Source: Monomorium pharaonis
Lineage: Eukaryota > Arthropoda > Insecta > Hymenoptera > Formicidae
Direction of reading: 5' to 3'
Assembly: GCF_013373865.1 (NCBI RefSeq)
Contig: NC_050471.1
Location: 24,011,464-24,075,463, forward strand
DNA: 64,000 nt
In this document: piece by piece, positions 26,201-39,659 of the stretch
Layout: each line of letters begins with the position of its first letter
Numbering within the stretch: position 1 is the stretch's first letter
Made by a program: the position numbers and the translations under genes
Notes under the pieces: model-generated
Databases searched by the model: none
Told to the model about the DNA's origin: nothing
What the model saw: the letters and a program-made list of their open reading frames with translations, nothing else

Positions 26201-27291
26201 AGATGATTTTATATAAAATATAACTTATTAATAGATATAATTTTAGTTACTCTTCTATTATATTTTTTCTTATGTTTCTTTAATAGTAAATTTATGAATA
26301 TGTATGTAAAGAGTCTCAAGTTTTCTAAAAATTATTAGACAAAAGGTCATCAATATATGATATTCATATAAAACTGAAGTTATGTTACAAATTCTGTTAA
26401 CCTGTATACAAAATTAAATTAAATAGAAATTAATTGATTAAAACCAATACAAATAAATTTGTCTTAATCAAAATTTTACTTTTCTTAAAAGAATTTTAAA
26501 TCAAATTATTAACATTTTTTTGTTTAAATTAGATTTACAGAATCTGAAATTCTTTTATACAATTAAGATAAGAAGGACAAAGACCAATATTACTAATATC
26601 AATTTAATAACAATTTTTTTAAATATACTAAAAATTTTAAAAATTGGAAAGGACTTTTTTATTAGTATAAAAATCACCTTTTGCTCATTTCTTTATCATT
26701 ACATTACATTACACAGAATATAAAAATTCTGTGAAACTAATTAAAAAATATTTTCTAATAAAAGAAAATATAATTTAGAATCTGCTTTAGAATTTTCTTA
26801 ACACCGAGAAACTGAGTGCATCTGTCACACTCTCGTGCTTCGCAGAGTTTTGAAAGTCTACAAAATGCATATTCGATAAATTAAAAATCCGGTTCAGAGA
26901 GTCAACTTTGTGTGCAGAATCTTAAGTGGAGAAAGTTGCGATAGATAAATTGCGATTCTCGTGACAGACACCGCCCCGTGCATTTGCTCTCAACCCTTGT
27001 AAAACTATTCTTGATCGATTATTCCTGTGTTTACGATCTTTACTTGCAGCTTGACGCGCACGAAAAAAATAGTGCGACGTAAAGTCACATTTCAGCAGCT
27101 TAAAGTGCTATAAATTGCCATTGATTCCAAGAGTGAGACGGCACACTGTCGTTATCGTCTTTTTTTTTCCGAAGAAACGCGGAAAGTAAAAGAACATTTA
27201 AAAGTAACTTGAAATACGCTGCGTTATGCATATATGAGTCGCAAACTCCTTATTCTTAATGATTATCTAAAAGCGCATCTTCTTGTTTCAG
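20228..27291. other. No gene seen; islands at 20750-21700, 22930-24130 and 25030-25560
   Basis: The islands contain overlapping open frames on both strands up to 128 codons, rich in Arg, Ser and Pro, as GC-rich non-coding DNA gives by chance. A run of 13 Gs lies near 25411-25423. The stretch before 27291 is probably intron of the claudin-like gene. Confidence 0.5.
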
Positions 27292-27416
27292 AATCTCCGC
27301 GCCGTTCCAAGTGGTCGCCGCGGTTCTAATCTTTGCTGCGACGGTGTCGGCCATGATCGGCCATTGTTATTCCGATCACAGGACCCTCGTAGCCTGCGGA
27401 CTCTTCCTTCTGAGCG
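27292..27416 (+). CDS. Isolated exon of a claudin/PMP22-like four-pass membrane protein
   Basis: A 125-bp exon is bounded by TCTTGTTTCAG and the donor GTAAAT. In the frame with one leading base it encodes 41 residues, beginning ISAPFQVVAAVLIF and ending LVACGLFLLS plus the first base of a likely Gly codon. It holds two hydrophobic runs around a polar turn, GHCYSDHRT. This pattern (membrane helix 3, short loop, then a CGLFLLSG-like start of the next segment) is typical of claudin, PMP22/EMP and CACNG-type tetraspan proteins, which act at cell junctions or as channel partners in the plasma membrane. The exact member cannot be named. A second frame is also open but gives an Arg/Ser-rich, non-membrane product. 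Neighbouring exons were not found; introns are presumably long or the exons lie outside the window. Confidence 0.6.
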
Positions 27417-28701
27417 GTAAATACGTCATCGAACTTAACAATATATGTATTTAGCTTCAAATTTTACATCAAATATTTTCTATGTAATGTTACTTGAAGT
27501 TTTTCGGTATTTGTTTATGCAAACATTATTCTACAACTATTATTTGAAGTATATTCTAATAGAAATTTCAGAGTAAAATATTAATAATCGGAATTGAAGA
27601 AATTAAAAAATAAATTAAACGAACACAGATTGTCAAGTAAAATTGAATTTATGGATATGCTTTATATGTATAATTATTTAATATTTAGATCTGATTATGT
27701 ACAAACATTTTTCTACCGGAATTATACTACTACTGTATTAAACTTGAGGCGAAAATAATGTTCAGACGAAACGGCAATGAATGTTCGGACAGTCCTTAAA
27801 TCTAATCCGAACGTTAGAATTCACCCTCGATCAATGCGTGCAAGTCCGCTCAAGAGAAAGCCTCCTTTCTTTCTCCGTCATTCTTCGCACTCTATCGCGT
27901 TCTATAAACGGTTAAGCAAAGACGAGTGGACTCCCGATGTTCCGATCCGTGTGCATTGTTCGCGCGGCAAAGGATCCGCCATTGTTAAAGTCCACGTGAT
28001 CTAGGTGCACATGCCGTATATATCACAAGAGTCGATTCTTGGGGTGATCGACGATCATTGTTGGTCCCAATGCCGGGCCAACGGAAAGCGTGTACCCGGT
28101 AAAACATACGATATCAATCAATCCGACGTGATCAGAGTTATTTTCCTTCCTAAAATAAACAGCGGAGAAAATTCTACTGTGTTTCTATTTTCTTTTCCTT
28201 TTGGTCGTAAAATAAGCACGTCTGAAGCTGCGAGAAATGACGTCCAATCAGTGGAGAATTTTTGAATATCCCATTCGGAATGGAACACATTAAATTATTT
28301 GATATTGGTAAGGTCGAAAAATAAGTTTAATATCAAATTAGCCCTACACTCGACCAGCATTAAAGTAATAATATCATAGTATTAATCCAATATGCGGATC
28401 GGTATTGAATAGTAATAGCGAACGAGTAGAGGAAAAGTTGTTATTAGCTCTCGTAAATGTAATGGCTACGTAATGTAGTATCTGTTATTAGGTAATGAAT
28501 TCCAGTAATTACTTATTGTATTATTTGTTTAGTGGCCCACTGTTATGCGATCGTGCTATTATGCCAATATATAATTTATTGCTGAAATATATTGCTATAT
28601 GTTTTTGCTTTTAAAAGCATTTCAAAGCTTTTTCAAGCATTATTTTAGCATTTAATTACGCATATTCTTTTATTCTTTTTAAACTCGAGCTTATCTCTTC
28701 A
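27417..28701. other. Probable intron of the claudin-like gene
   Basis: Follows the donor at 27417. A GC-balanced stretch at 27770-28260 has two adjoining open frames (75 and 86 codons) without recognisable features. No fourth-helix exon was found. Confidence 0.45.
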
Positions 28702-28953
28702 TATACCCTAGTAGCAAAAAACATTGGCGTAATATTGGAAATAATGTAAACGCAATATTGGTTTAATATTGGTTCAGCATTGGGCCAATGTTGAACCAAT
28801 CAATGTTTCATTTTTGACGTTAATTGCATTCTAATTTGGAATCAATATTTTATAACCAATATTGGCGTTATATTGAAAAACATTGGCCAATGCATTCTCA
28901 ATATAACCAAAGCTTAGCCAATATTTGCCAATGTATTGTGCTACTAAGGTATA
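28702..28953. mobile_element. 252-bp inverted-repeat element rich in CCAATATTGG words
   Basis: Left end TATACCCTAGTAGCA, right end TGCTACTAAGGTATA, complementary with one mismatch and flanked by TATA. The interior repeats CCAAT and ATTGG in both orientations (for example ATTGGGCCAAT and CCAATATTGG), so it can fold on itself many times. Non-coding. The superfamily is not recognised. Confidence 0.7.
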
Positions 28954-31900
28954 CCTTTATTTGAGTGTTTTTTTGTTATTTATTTGTTATTTTCTTTTTG
29001 ACCATACGTTTTGAGTTATACAAAGTTAAACAATAGAATGGGACTTTGTTAAGCTCTTTGGAGTAAAATGTCAATCTGGCAACGTGAGCATGTGCAATTT
29101 ATCACTCTATATAATAAGGTTTCACAATTCACTTCTGCAGGGTGAACATTCACTTCAAAAAAATATCAATCTACGTAAAGTCATGATAAATCGTGTTTTG
29201 CCACCCTGACTGCGCGACTTGTTACAGCTTAGTCCATTCTCTCACCTACAATTCAGTCGTACTCTGAATGTTAATCATCTCTATAGATTTTGTGAACGAT
29301 CGTTCGTAATAACGATCCATTGTGAAGGAACGTACACATATTTGGCGAGCTCGCGACTTGCCTTTACTTTCCCAACAACTCAATTCAGGAGGATGATGCT
29401 GCCTATTCACGGCGAGATGCACAGCGCTTCGTGCTGCAAAGGGAATGGAAATGATCTATCCGCGCGTCCTTGCAGGTTACAGGGGGATCCTACGGATTAC
29501 GGCTGAAATCGGGATGCGCAGCGATCTAAATGCGTCGCTAACCTATGCGACGTCTTTCCATTTCCAACCCTTTCAGGACATCGCGCCGATCACTCTCCCC
29601 CCTCTCCCGGATATTTCACTCCCCTTGCGTCATCCAACTTCCGCGTCCTACCCTCCTTTTTCTCATCCGGCAGGTGAGTCGATATCGAGCGCGTGTGATT
29701 CAAACGAAATCGAAATTTCGGGCGAGAATGATGCCAGCGGGGGTCGGAAGAGGGATGAGAAAAGGTCGGTAATATCGTCGTCGGCGTTGAATTGATTTCT
29801 TCAGTGGCGGCGCATGGGGTTAGGAGAGACGGGGGGAGATTTCGACATTTTAATAAAAACCACCCGCGGTTTTGTCGTCGGTGCCGATGAAGGATAGCAT
29901 TGCATATACGGAAGGTAAAGTGGCATCACGTAGACCGCGACACTTTATTCTCCGAGGAAACCGAGCGGCAAGCATTCTTTCAAAATATAGCAAACATTTT
30001 CTTGTAACCCTACTTTTTCACCATGTCATCACTCATACGGGAGAGATTCTGAATGTGTACTGGCCATCTAAAATGTACCTCATCAGTATTTTATATTTTT
30101 ATTTATTATAAGTAATATTTAGTGACAAAAATGTAAAGTAAATGAGGAAGGAGTAACACGGATGAAAATTTAGCAAGTTAAATTTAAAAAGTCGCAAAGG
30201 CACTTTATTAAATAGAGTTTTTTTAACAAAATTCTATTTTTCTAAAATAAATTAAGTGACTCTTGCTCGATCTACCTTAGAATTTGTCATATTGCCAATT
30301 TCCTACCAGAATCATTTCTGGTATAACGCAGCCGGGAGAATTACTCCTAGTACCTACTTTAAAACAATCTCTTGCGTAAACGCGCTTATGCAAATTTCTG
30401 TTACGCTGCATGCCAAGTGCACTGAATCGTGAATACGATGTGTGATATGTGAGTCTCTCTCTCTTTCTCTCTCGCGTTGAAGATTGCTAACTCGCAAAAT
30501 CTGAGAAGTTTGAATTGTGATTTAATTAATCGATAAGCGTCTTTTCATCTCCGTTTTCTGATTACATGCGCACTTTCGGTCGATACATTTGCTGCGGAAA
30601 AAGTACTGTACATCTATCTCTTCTAACTTCTACCCGTATTCTGACCGGTATTGTACGTCTACTTAGGGCAACTCATTATTCTTACCGCGTCTAGCCGGAA
30701 ATCGATAGCAAGAAAAGCTCCTTCTACCGCCGGCTAATTGTCATCGCCTGTAGATGATTACGCTCGTTTGTTAGACGCGCGCGTCGATTGTGTCAGGGAA
30801 GGAACAAGAATATTAATCAAACAACTTCGTATTTTTTAGTAACGCGTTTAATTAATCCTTTGATTCATAGTTATGCTAAACAAGTCTGCACAAAAAAAAA
30901 TGTTCTGTTATATTTTATTGCAAAATTTGTTACAAGTTTTACCATATTTAGCGAAAAGTTGGAACAACAACACTCGACAACCTATTTTAAGTATCATCAG
31001 TAACAATAGGAATTTTTTAAATATACGTTTTTAAATAAAAAAGAGACATTTTTTAATAAATTGGATGCTAAAAATTACCAAGCAGATTGTAACATATTGT
31101 AGCAAATTTAAACATATTTTATATTTTATTATGTAGACAGAAAAATCATATAAAATCCAGACGGTGTGTAGAAAAATTAAAATGGTAAAATTACGTGGAC
31201 GAGAAAGGAAACATTTGATAATAGTACATTACAAGTGTAAAGTTGTAAATTACAGAACTCAATAACAAAATTAAATTGATGGAAATTAACACGTACAAAA
31301 AATTTTATAATTAGAAAATTGATTTTTAAAACTCAATTTGATCCCTTTGTTAATACATGCTATTGTACTCTGTATGTACACAATTTTGTACATTTGCCTG
31401 TGGTGGTCTTGAGAAAATGCTTTTAACTATATTTATACAGCCCGTTTGCTTTTTTATTTTATTAATTTAAAATTTGGAGTCCCAGTTAATTTTAACAGAT
31501 TGTATGAGTATATTTAGTACCTTTAATAAAAATAATAAAATAGTAAATAAGAATATTATAATATTATAAGTCATATAGAAGTAAATAAAATCTCGTAAAA
31601 GTTAAATAAGAAACTAACATCGATTGTTAATAATGAATAAGTTCAAATAAATTACTAGTATTTTGTATAATGTGTGTACAACATGTTGCACATAGACATA
31701 ATATATAAATTTTAGATGTCTATTTACAATTTGATTTAATTTTTATTAATTGTATTATGTTAAACATGGTTTAATCATAATTTATATCTATTTATATTTT
31801 TTATACATATTAAAATTTGCATATTATTACATTTTATTAATATTTATTTAATTAAAAAAAAAGCTACGGATACTAATATAGGCTTTTGAAAGCGGCATTT

Positions 31901-31966
31901 TCTTATTTCTTTAAACTAAATATTACACTATACACGTATAAAAGTAGAAATTTATATATTTATTTT

Positions 31967-32054
31967 AAATGTTGAACTACATTTTACTATTACACAAAAT
32001 GCATATTATATATATTCCATGCATTTTGTGTACTATATATTTAATGCAACATTT
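31967..32054. repeat. 88-bp imperfect inverted repeat with 14-bp perfect core
   Basis: TACACAAAATGCAT (31991-32004) and its exact complement (32019-32032) surround a 14-nt AT-rich loop. The pairing extends outward less well to AAATGTTG/CAACATTT. It looks like a small or decayed fold-back element. Confidence 0.5.
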
Positions 32055-35000
32055 TATTCACAGATCCATTACGTCAATATAAAGTAAAAGTTAATTTGTC
32101 GCTCACTGGTATCAGAGCGTATCAACGAAGTTGTAAACAACATTGAATGTTACATTGATCTGTAACATAAAAATATATCCTTGTTATTACATCGTGCAAA
32201 TAGTCAATATTAAAAATATATCTGGCTTTGAATCGCTATGAATACAATTTGTACATTGTCAAAATTTGATTTCGCACTGAGGATGGCTCAAAGTAAGCCA
32301 AAACGTCTGAAGATCATTACTTGCTAATTAATTGTAAACCTTTTTACAACATGCTGTCAAAAGTACAATTTAAGCAAAAGGTTTTGTAAATTTTATGTGT
32401 AAACTTTTTAAATCGTTTCAAACGCGGAGTCATAATTAGAAAAGAGCAACAGTATCACAAGCTTTCGATCCAAGACAAAAAGGAAGGGAGAGAGAGGAAA
32501 ATGGAAAAATTATCATATATAATATTTTGTCAAATATAATATAATGTTTTGAAAATTTTTAATTTTACTACGGTGCTCTTAAGTTTGAAACCTCAACATT
32601 AATAAAAAGGCATTAAAACTCCAGCTCCATTGGTCTTTTACAAATTATTTTTTACTTTGAATAAATTGTCACATCTAAATGTCAATGTTGCTTTCTCCGA
32701 ATTTTTCTCATTTTTCTCATTTCTAGTGCTTTATATAAGAGAAATCTTAACAAATTAGAATTAATTAAAAATTAATTAAGAATGATAGATCAGATAATAA
32801 TTATTTTAATTTTTTAAATTTTAATTGTGTGATTAGTATATTGTTCAAGATATTAATTGTAATATCATAATTATATTTACTGAAATAAACCCAAAAAGGT
32901 CGGTAGTTAAAAATAATTACTTTTAATTATATTTATTTCACGTGGGTAATATTTTTTATGTATATAAAACTATTCATAAAATTATTTATAAACAATTGAA
33001 ACAATTGTTATATTATAATTTGTCTTAATATTATTCTTTCAAAAAAATTAAAGGCTCGAAAATAAAACTTTACTTAAAGTGTATGAAAAAATGATTATAG
33101 CTCTGTTAAAAAGCAGCAAATTTATGAATAATAATTCAAAGAACTAAAAATTAAATAATATTTATTTTATTATTTTTTGAAAAAAGAATGTAATATTTAA
33201 TAATTAATAAATAAAAATAATGTGAGAAGATAAAGATGTCGAAATAAAATTTATTTTTACAATTAATAAATTTTTATTTATATCAATTATTAGTTTTATT
33301 CTATTATTAATTATTAATCTTACATTAATATAATTTATTATAATAAAATTCCTGATGATACAATTTTAAGAAATCCTTAAAAGATATTATAAAAATGTTT
33401 GTTTAATTTGTATATATAATGGATATAAAATATTCTGCAATAAATCTTTTTATAAAAATATAAAAATTTCAAATAAAATTACATGATTGCATTATTATCA
33501 GCTACACAATTTGATAGAAAATTGACATTAGTTGTACCTGACTTTTTTTAAATGTCAGTATGTACAACATACAAATAAAGCGTAATTCGATAAATTTTTA
33601 TTTATATTATTTGTTTCTCATTTATTTTATATTCTTGTAATTATATGTTGCTTATATTAAATAAAAATATAAAATATTGTTGAGATATATTGTTCAAATG
33701 ACCGGAACACATTCAGCAATTCGTTCGTATCACAAAAAAGGCATAAAGTGACATTAATACAAAAAATGAGCACCAAAACGAATCAATTCACTGTTTCAAA
33801 ATATTTTATTAATATAAATACATACAAAGTAAATAGTATCAAATAGGTTTGTTTAACTTATTGCAATTTTATTTAAAAGTTTTGAATAAATAATTATTGA
33901 AAAATGAGTTTTTAGTTACTTGAATTACCCAATTCATAATATTCACATATTACTCTGCTCTTTCAATTTGAAAGTAATGGTGGAAGATTCAACTTGGAAA
34001 AAAATTTAAATAGCAAAACAAAATGTACAAACAATACTTAATCGTTCATAATAAGCATTACAAAATAATAATTTATAATTCTCATTTCTCACACGTCGGT
34101 TTCCTATCGCGAATGAATAAATTTTGCATGAGATCAAAATAGTCACCGCGTGGCTTATAAATCGTTAATCACACTAGTTAATTATTCGGGAATTACAGAT
34201 TATTCACGCACAGAAAAAACGATTTTGCTGAAATATCTAAAAATTTTACTACAGACACATAGATATGAAAATAATTATGTTTGAAAAATTGAAATAATTA
34301 TGTAAGACGTTCAAGCGTGATGATAATAAAATTCTGCAAAAATTTCGACATATCAGCGATCTGCATCCAATACATTTATTTTGATTTAATATTATTATTT
34401 TCAGATATCTGTATCAGAAAAGTTGTCCTTTTTTCGTGCTTATTATTGTTCTTCTCCGACATTGATGACATCGTAGTTCGAGTCGAGTGTTGGTCTCGTG
34501 GAGGAAAGTCGTTCTATGTGAATTGGTGTTTTCCCAGTTGCAATTTTTATAAGCTTTCTTCCCTCAGCTCTCCATCTCGGGGGGATCCTTTATTTTTAAA
34601 GCTCATTTATTGTTGTTGTTATCACCCAGAGAATTTCTGTCCTCCAAGGAAGGATGCGGTACTGATTTGTTTACGCTTATATTTGGAATTAATATTGGGG
34701 AACGCCCGATTAGATTTGTAATTGGGTTCACGTTTTCGAATACTTCGTTTGTATCGCAGTGGAAAAAAAGAATATTTCCTTGTTTAAAATTTCTACATTT
34801 GCGAGATGGGGCAATTCAAGTGAGCTCGAAATTCGGATCTTTCGTTTGACATACGACTTTTACACCGGGATATCCGGCGCGGCGCGTCGCTGTTTATTGT
34901 GTAAATGCTAATTATTCGCAAAGAACGATCGCGTTTTGTGAAATAATAATCTGTTGACGGGGAAAGCGAGCTTGTACGCCGCTGCCTACCGCCTAGCCTC

Positions 35001-35560
35001 GAGCTTCACTGAACTGCGGTTGACAATACGATTGTTTACCCGGCGGAATATTCTGTACTCCGCAAAAATAAGCACCGATGCCGCGGGCCAGCCAAATATT
35101 ATTGCCAAAACATTTAACGCTTTATAAAATAAATGCAAGCCGAATAATCCGTTCGTTGCGTTTGACGTTAATTTTAATAAATAAATTATTGTCGTATATC
35201 AAATCTGTAATCCCTTGGAAAAACGAGATTTATATTTTTTATTTTAATCAATCGAAAAACATTTTATTCTCTGTGCTTTCCATTTATTTCTTTTTTTTTG
35301 AGAGAAATTACCGTCGCCGCACCGATCAATTTGTCGGATATTTGCAAATGAGACGTAATCTGACTTCAAGACTGCTTCCTTCGATGGAAATTAAGAGACT
35401 CGAGGAAAAGAAGAGCCTCAAAAGATTCCAATTAAAATTTTGTCTCAACATCGCTATTTCAATTCACATTAATAAAACTTCAATTAGAAATCTTGTGCAA
35501 ACTACAGAGATCAGTGCAAAATGTTAGGCACTTTAATATTTTTTGCTCGTAGATCGCGGG

Positions 35561-35582
35561 GAAGAGAAAGAGAAAAAGAGAT

Positions 35583-35614
<32 letters not shown>

Positions 35615-35652
35615 AGAGAAAGAGAAAAAAAAAGAGAGGGAGAGAGAGAGAG
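35561..35652. repeat. (AG)n-rich microsatellite
   Basis: A purine tract of GAGA with AAA interruptions. Confidence 0.9.
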
Positions 35653-36329
35653 CTTTTTGTACATTTTTTGCATTAGTAGTTGCTATTTTCTTTAAGACGA
35701 CTTTATAATACGAGGTACTTAAAGAAGGCTTCAAACGAGCGAGCCTCGAGTCGCAGCGGTATTTCCAAAGGCCTTTTAATAGTGCCGTGGAAGATAAAAA
35801 GCGCGTATTTTAATGAAAGCAGCTTTCCTGTGCGAGTACCTCGCGTAATATCGCGAAATAAAGCCGTGACGAATGAAATCGAGACTTGATCTTCGGAAAA
35901 ATTGAGTTTTTAGGTCGACTTGACAGAAATGGGACAACCAATAATTAATGAATTAAACACAAAAGATAAAGGACAGAAAATTTTATTCTTTAATATCGCT
36001 TTTTCGTGAACATATTCATTTCCTGGCCGTATTAAGAACGCATCACGTGTTTTACAATTTATTGAGACTTTCAAATTTATATTACATTATAACCGATCTA
36101 TCATATTGACGTAATTGATTGAAATAGGTAAAGATAACTGGTTTTTATAAAATGGATGCGTCTGTTTTAATGCGTCATTTACTCGCTACAATGTCAATAA
36201 AAAAGTCGATAATATTTTATTAGCTACGTATGTTTAAAACACTATAGTGTTTTAAGGTAAAAAAATATTGAAATAATGAAAAAATAACAATTTTCAATTT
36301 TATATCAATTTTATATAAATTGTATAAAT

Positions 36330-36401
<72 letters not shown>

Positions 36402-36403
36402 GA
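36330..36403. repeat. (GA)n microsatellite
   Basis: A GA dinucleotide run with single AAA and CG interruptions. Confidence 0.95.
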
Positions 36404-37318
36404 ATTTGGAAACAAAATATCGTAGAAACTAAATTAAAAAAACAAATTTAAAGCTCTATCTTTTCTCTTTAAAATGTATTTTTTGTTGATATTTTTTAAT
36501 CAAATTATAATTAACTTTTCTTGAGAAAATCTCAGGCGTAAAACTGAAACTTTTCAATGGTAGTATATATGTCTTTTTATTTTACAAAATTAAATAAATA
36601 TTTAATAATGTTTTTATTAATTGAGAATGTACAAATATAAAGAAAATCCTATTTTAAATGTAAAAATGAAAATCATTATTTTTGTTTATTCGAGTTAACT
36701 CGGTTTGATATATCAAAAAAAATCTATGCGTCTAATGAAATACATGAAAGATTGTATATTATTTATAATTGTTAATTTTTTTAACGTTAAAATGTAAATA
36801 CTGTTAATAATGCTTTATTGTCAAATAATAATTATGAAATAATGGAAGAATTGCGTTTACAATAATTTACGTTTATAATCCAGTAAAATATGAAGGCGAC
36901 GTAAATTACATATATTTGAAGTGAAAATGACTAAATCTTATATTTAGATGGAGAATTCGTTAAATCGGTGTTTTTTTTCGGTTTGAATTTAGTTTTGAAC
37001 AAATATGCATGCAAAAATAAATATGCGTAAACAAATGCGTAGCAGTTATGCGCGTAATAAAGAGACAAGTATGAAAACAAGAGGTATAATCCTGAATAAC
37101 GTTTACTGCTGATTCGCATTAACCACCCTTTTTCACCCCCGCCGCACCCGATATTAATTCAAAAACATCCTTCGCGAAACAAGCGCCTCCGGCAAAACTT
37201 TCGCGCGTATTTTTGCATAATTGAACATTCTTTTCATGCGCGTGACGAGGGATGCGAGAGTAAAGGGCGCGCGAGGTAGGGGCGTAGGTAGCACAACTCC
37301 CAAGCTGCAAAAAGTAAT

Positions 37319-37426
37319 AGAGAGAAAAGAGAAGAGATGAAAGAGAAGAAAGAGAGAGAGAGAGAGAGAGGGGAGGGAGAGAGGGAGAGTGGAAGAGAGA
37401 GAGGGTAAGGGGGAGAGGGAGGAAGA
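37319..37426. repeat. (AG)n and purine-rich tract
   Basis: AG repeats grading into GGGAGG purine sequence within a GC-rich island. Confidence 0.85.
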
Positions 37427-38421
37427 AATCGCAGAATGGAGATAGCTTTGCTCATTCGCCCGCGTGTCTACAGCCTTGCGATAAAATTCTCGGCGGATTT
37501 TCAAGTAACCTTTCTCGTTCCCCACGTCGCGCCGCACCCCTGTAGCGAATGGTGCCGCCATATCCGAGACGAAGCAATTTCGGAGCGGACTTCGGAATCA
37601 CACTCGAGGGGCATGATTGCACCAGTACCGCGTTTAGACATGTGCAGCGCGTATCTACGTTACAGCCGGCGGCCTCCGGTGTGTTTAGAGTCGAGGAAAT
37701 TTGCATGATGCAGAAAATTTTTATGACGGTATTCCATTACACGTGGAACACTTAAAAGCCAGTTGTGTTTCAACTGTACTGTCGTAAAAAATTTATTTAA
37801 AACCGGTAATCAGTATTTGGCTCTTTATAACCAATTTTTTAAAAAAGATCCCCATAGTCTTTTCAAGAAGAATTTGATCAAAATTTAAAAATAAGTTTAT
37901 GATTAATATACAATTCTTGAATTTTTAAATTTTGTTAATGTTTTTAAACTTAAAATATAACTTTTTGAAATAATTTTTATGGTAAAAAAAATTTTGAGTA
38001 ATTTAGTCGTAAACAAGATAAGAATTTCGGAAAGCTATTATACATTCATAAAAAAGAAGAGGTTTAAAGAACATTTTACAATTAAGGAAATAAAAGTTTT
38101 ACCATATTATTTTCATGGAAAAGTATGAAATGTTCATAAATTAAGTTAATATAAATAATTATACACAAATAATTATTACTATATTTAAATTATTAATATA
38201 AATACTTTTTTCTAGTTTTTTAAATTAATATTATAAAGAAAATGTTTTTAAATGACAAATTTTGGTGTTTATTACTTCAATTTTTTTTCATTATTCATTA
38301 TTTTAAAAATATCAATGCTAAAACCGTTTTTGTTAAAAGACGTACAGGAATGAAAAATCATGTAACTTTTCTCCACTTTTTTAAATAGAAAAACCTATTT
38401 AAATGTTACTTTATATGTATG

Positions 38422-38570
38422 TACACAGAAAGATTTTTTAAAATTTAATTTTGTTTTGTTTTGTTCGACTATTCCAAAGCATGTATTTCTTTGCTGTTAA
38501 TAAATTTGATTAAATATGAAAAAATGTGTATAAAGTTTATTAAAAACAAAGAAATATTTCTTTTTGTGTA
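38422..38570. mobile_element. 149-bp TA-flanked inverted-repeat element (MITE)
   Basis: Ends TACACAGAAAGA and TCTTTTTGTGTA. Read on the minus strand it shares GAAATATTTCTTT and ATAGTCGAACAAAAC with the left end of the element at 61697, so the two belong to one family. Non-coding. Confidence 0.65.
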
Positions 38571-39388
38571 TATACGTAAATGTAATAAAATAAATTTGTA
38601 ATTTTATTAATTGTTTACACTTTTTTTAAACAAATACTAAAAAGAGTATTTATAAGAAAAACATCATTGTAATACTGTTATTTATTGTAATTATCTTAAT
38701 TATATATAACATCTTACCGCTATCTCATTTTTAGTTTTATAGAAACGTAGAAAAAATAATTAATTATTGTAAATAATATTATTATTAGATAAAAAAATTT
38801 TAAGGTTTAAAATAAATTTTAATAAATTAAAATTAGATTTAAAAAAGCAATTAGTTGTAAAATATGTCAAGTTGTTAAAAAAATAATAAAGTATTAAATA
38901 CGTTGTACTATATCCTTAAGACATGAAAATTTCGAAGTGCTTTTGATTGAAACAGCATTTGATGTCATGCAAAAGCTATTTAATTAATCGTTTGAGTGAG
39001 CTATGGTAAAATAAAAATTATAAAATACCAATTTCTGAATATAAAATAAAACATTGATTTTCATATGTTTATTGATTTTAATAAGTTTTTAATTTGTCGT
39101 GATTTTTATACTCTAACCTTGTTACTGTGAGTACTACTAATATTTTTCTCTTATACTGTTATTCTGAATAAAAATTTACCCACCTAATAAGAACCTTTTT
39201 TACGTTTTCTTTTCTGCTTTGTAAACTGAAGTAGCATTATTATAATGTAAATACCTTATTAAATGTTATTTTAAGTTATCAAAATTTTTATAACAAGAGT
39301 TGTACTAAATTTGAATTAGCAGTTGAGAAACTCAACGACAGCTCTCCAAAGTTGTAAATACGAGTATGAACCTTATCATAAAAATGCA
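38571..39388. other. AT-rich DNA 3' of the phospholipase gene
   Basis: It should include the 3' untranslated region of the minus-strand gene. A possible polyadenylation signal (TTTATT, AATAAA on the minus strand) is near 39068, some 320 bp past the stop; no closer standard signal was seen. Confidence 0.4.
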
Positions 39389-39659
39389 TTAATTATTGTC
39401 CTCGAATGATGCATAACTTTCATAGAAAGCGTCCTCGTTTTTGTCGTCCTCGTTGTTAAAATACATTTCATCGTTCCCGGAATAGACGCGCGAAATGAGT
39501 TGTATAGATTCATCATCATCCCCGGGTAAAAGTTCGGTGGCGGAGATCAATTCCGGCGTGGTAATGTTGTGTCGGTGGCCCCATTTTGGAATTCGGTCAA
39601 ACTTCGCGCAGAAAACACGGCGACCCTTACGGTCCATCTCATCGATTATATCAAGACCC
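39389..39659 (-). CDS. PLA2 exon 4: last core cysteine and acidic tail
   Basis: The acceptor is GATTATAG before 39659, and the first base completes Glu153 (GA|G). The exon encodes residues 154-242 and a stop codon at 39389-39391. RRVFCAKFD holds the last core cysteine (Cys170), in a position like the C-terminal disulfide of the family. From about residue 198 the protein is rich in Asp, Glu and Asn, with no recognisable domain. Assignment to the same gene rests on phase agreement, strand, the lack of any other open continuation and the cysteine position. A further 3' exon is not needed. Confidence 0.75.

Larger units (their letters stand above)
28954..38421. other. No gene seen; islands at 29220-29900, 30380-30790, 34860-35080 and 37110-37740
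   Basis: Mostly AT-rich. The stretch 29578-29673 has exon-like borders (CTTTCAG and GTGAGT) but encodes only Pro/Ser-rich sequence in the phase the claudin-like exon would need. Three AG microsatellites and one inverted repeat are listed separately. Confidence 0.5.

Noticed and set aside
29578..29673. Exon-like stretch with CTTTCAG and GTGAGT borders
   Set aside because: All three frames are open but Pro/Ser-rich, and none shows a membrane segment or other domain. Probably chance in a CT-rich island.
34317..34721. 134-codon frame preceded by a TTTTCAG acceptor, as a possible fourth-helix exon of the claudin-like gene
   Set aside because: In the needed phase it does not restore the expected Gly, and the hydrophobic run is followed by sequence unlike that family. 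There is no donor at the expected place.
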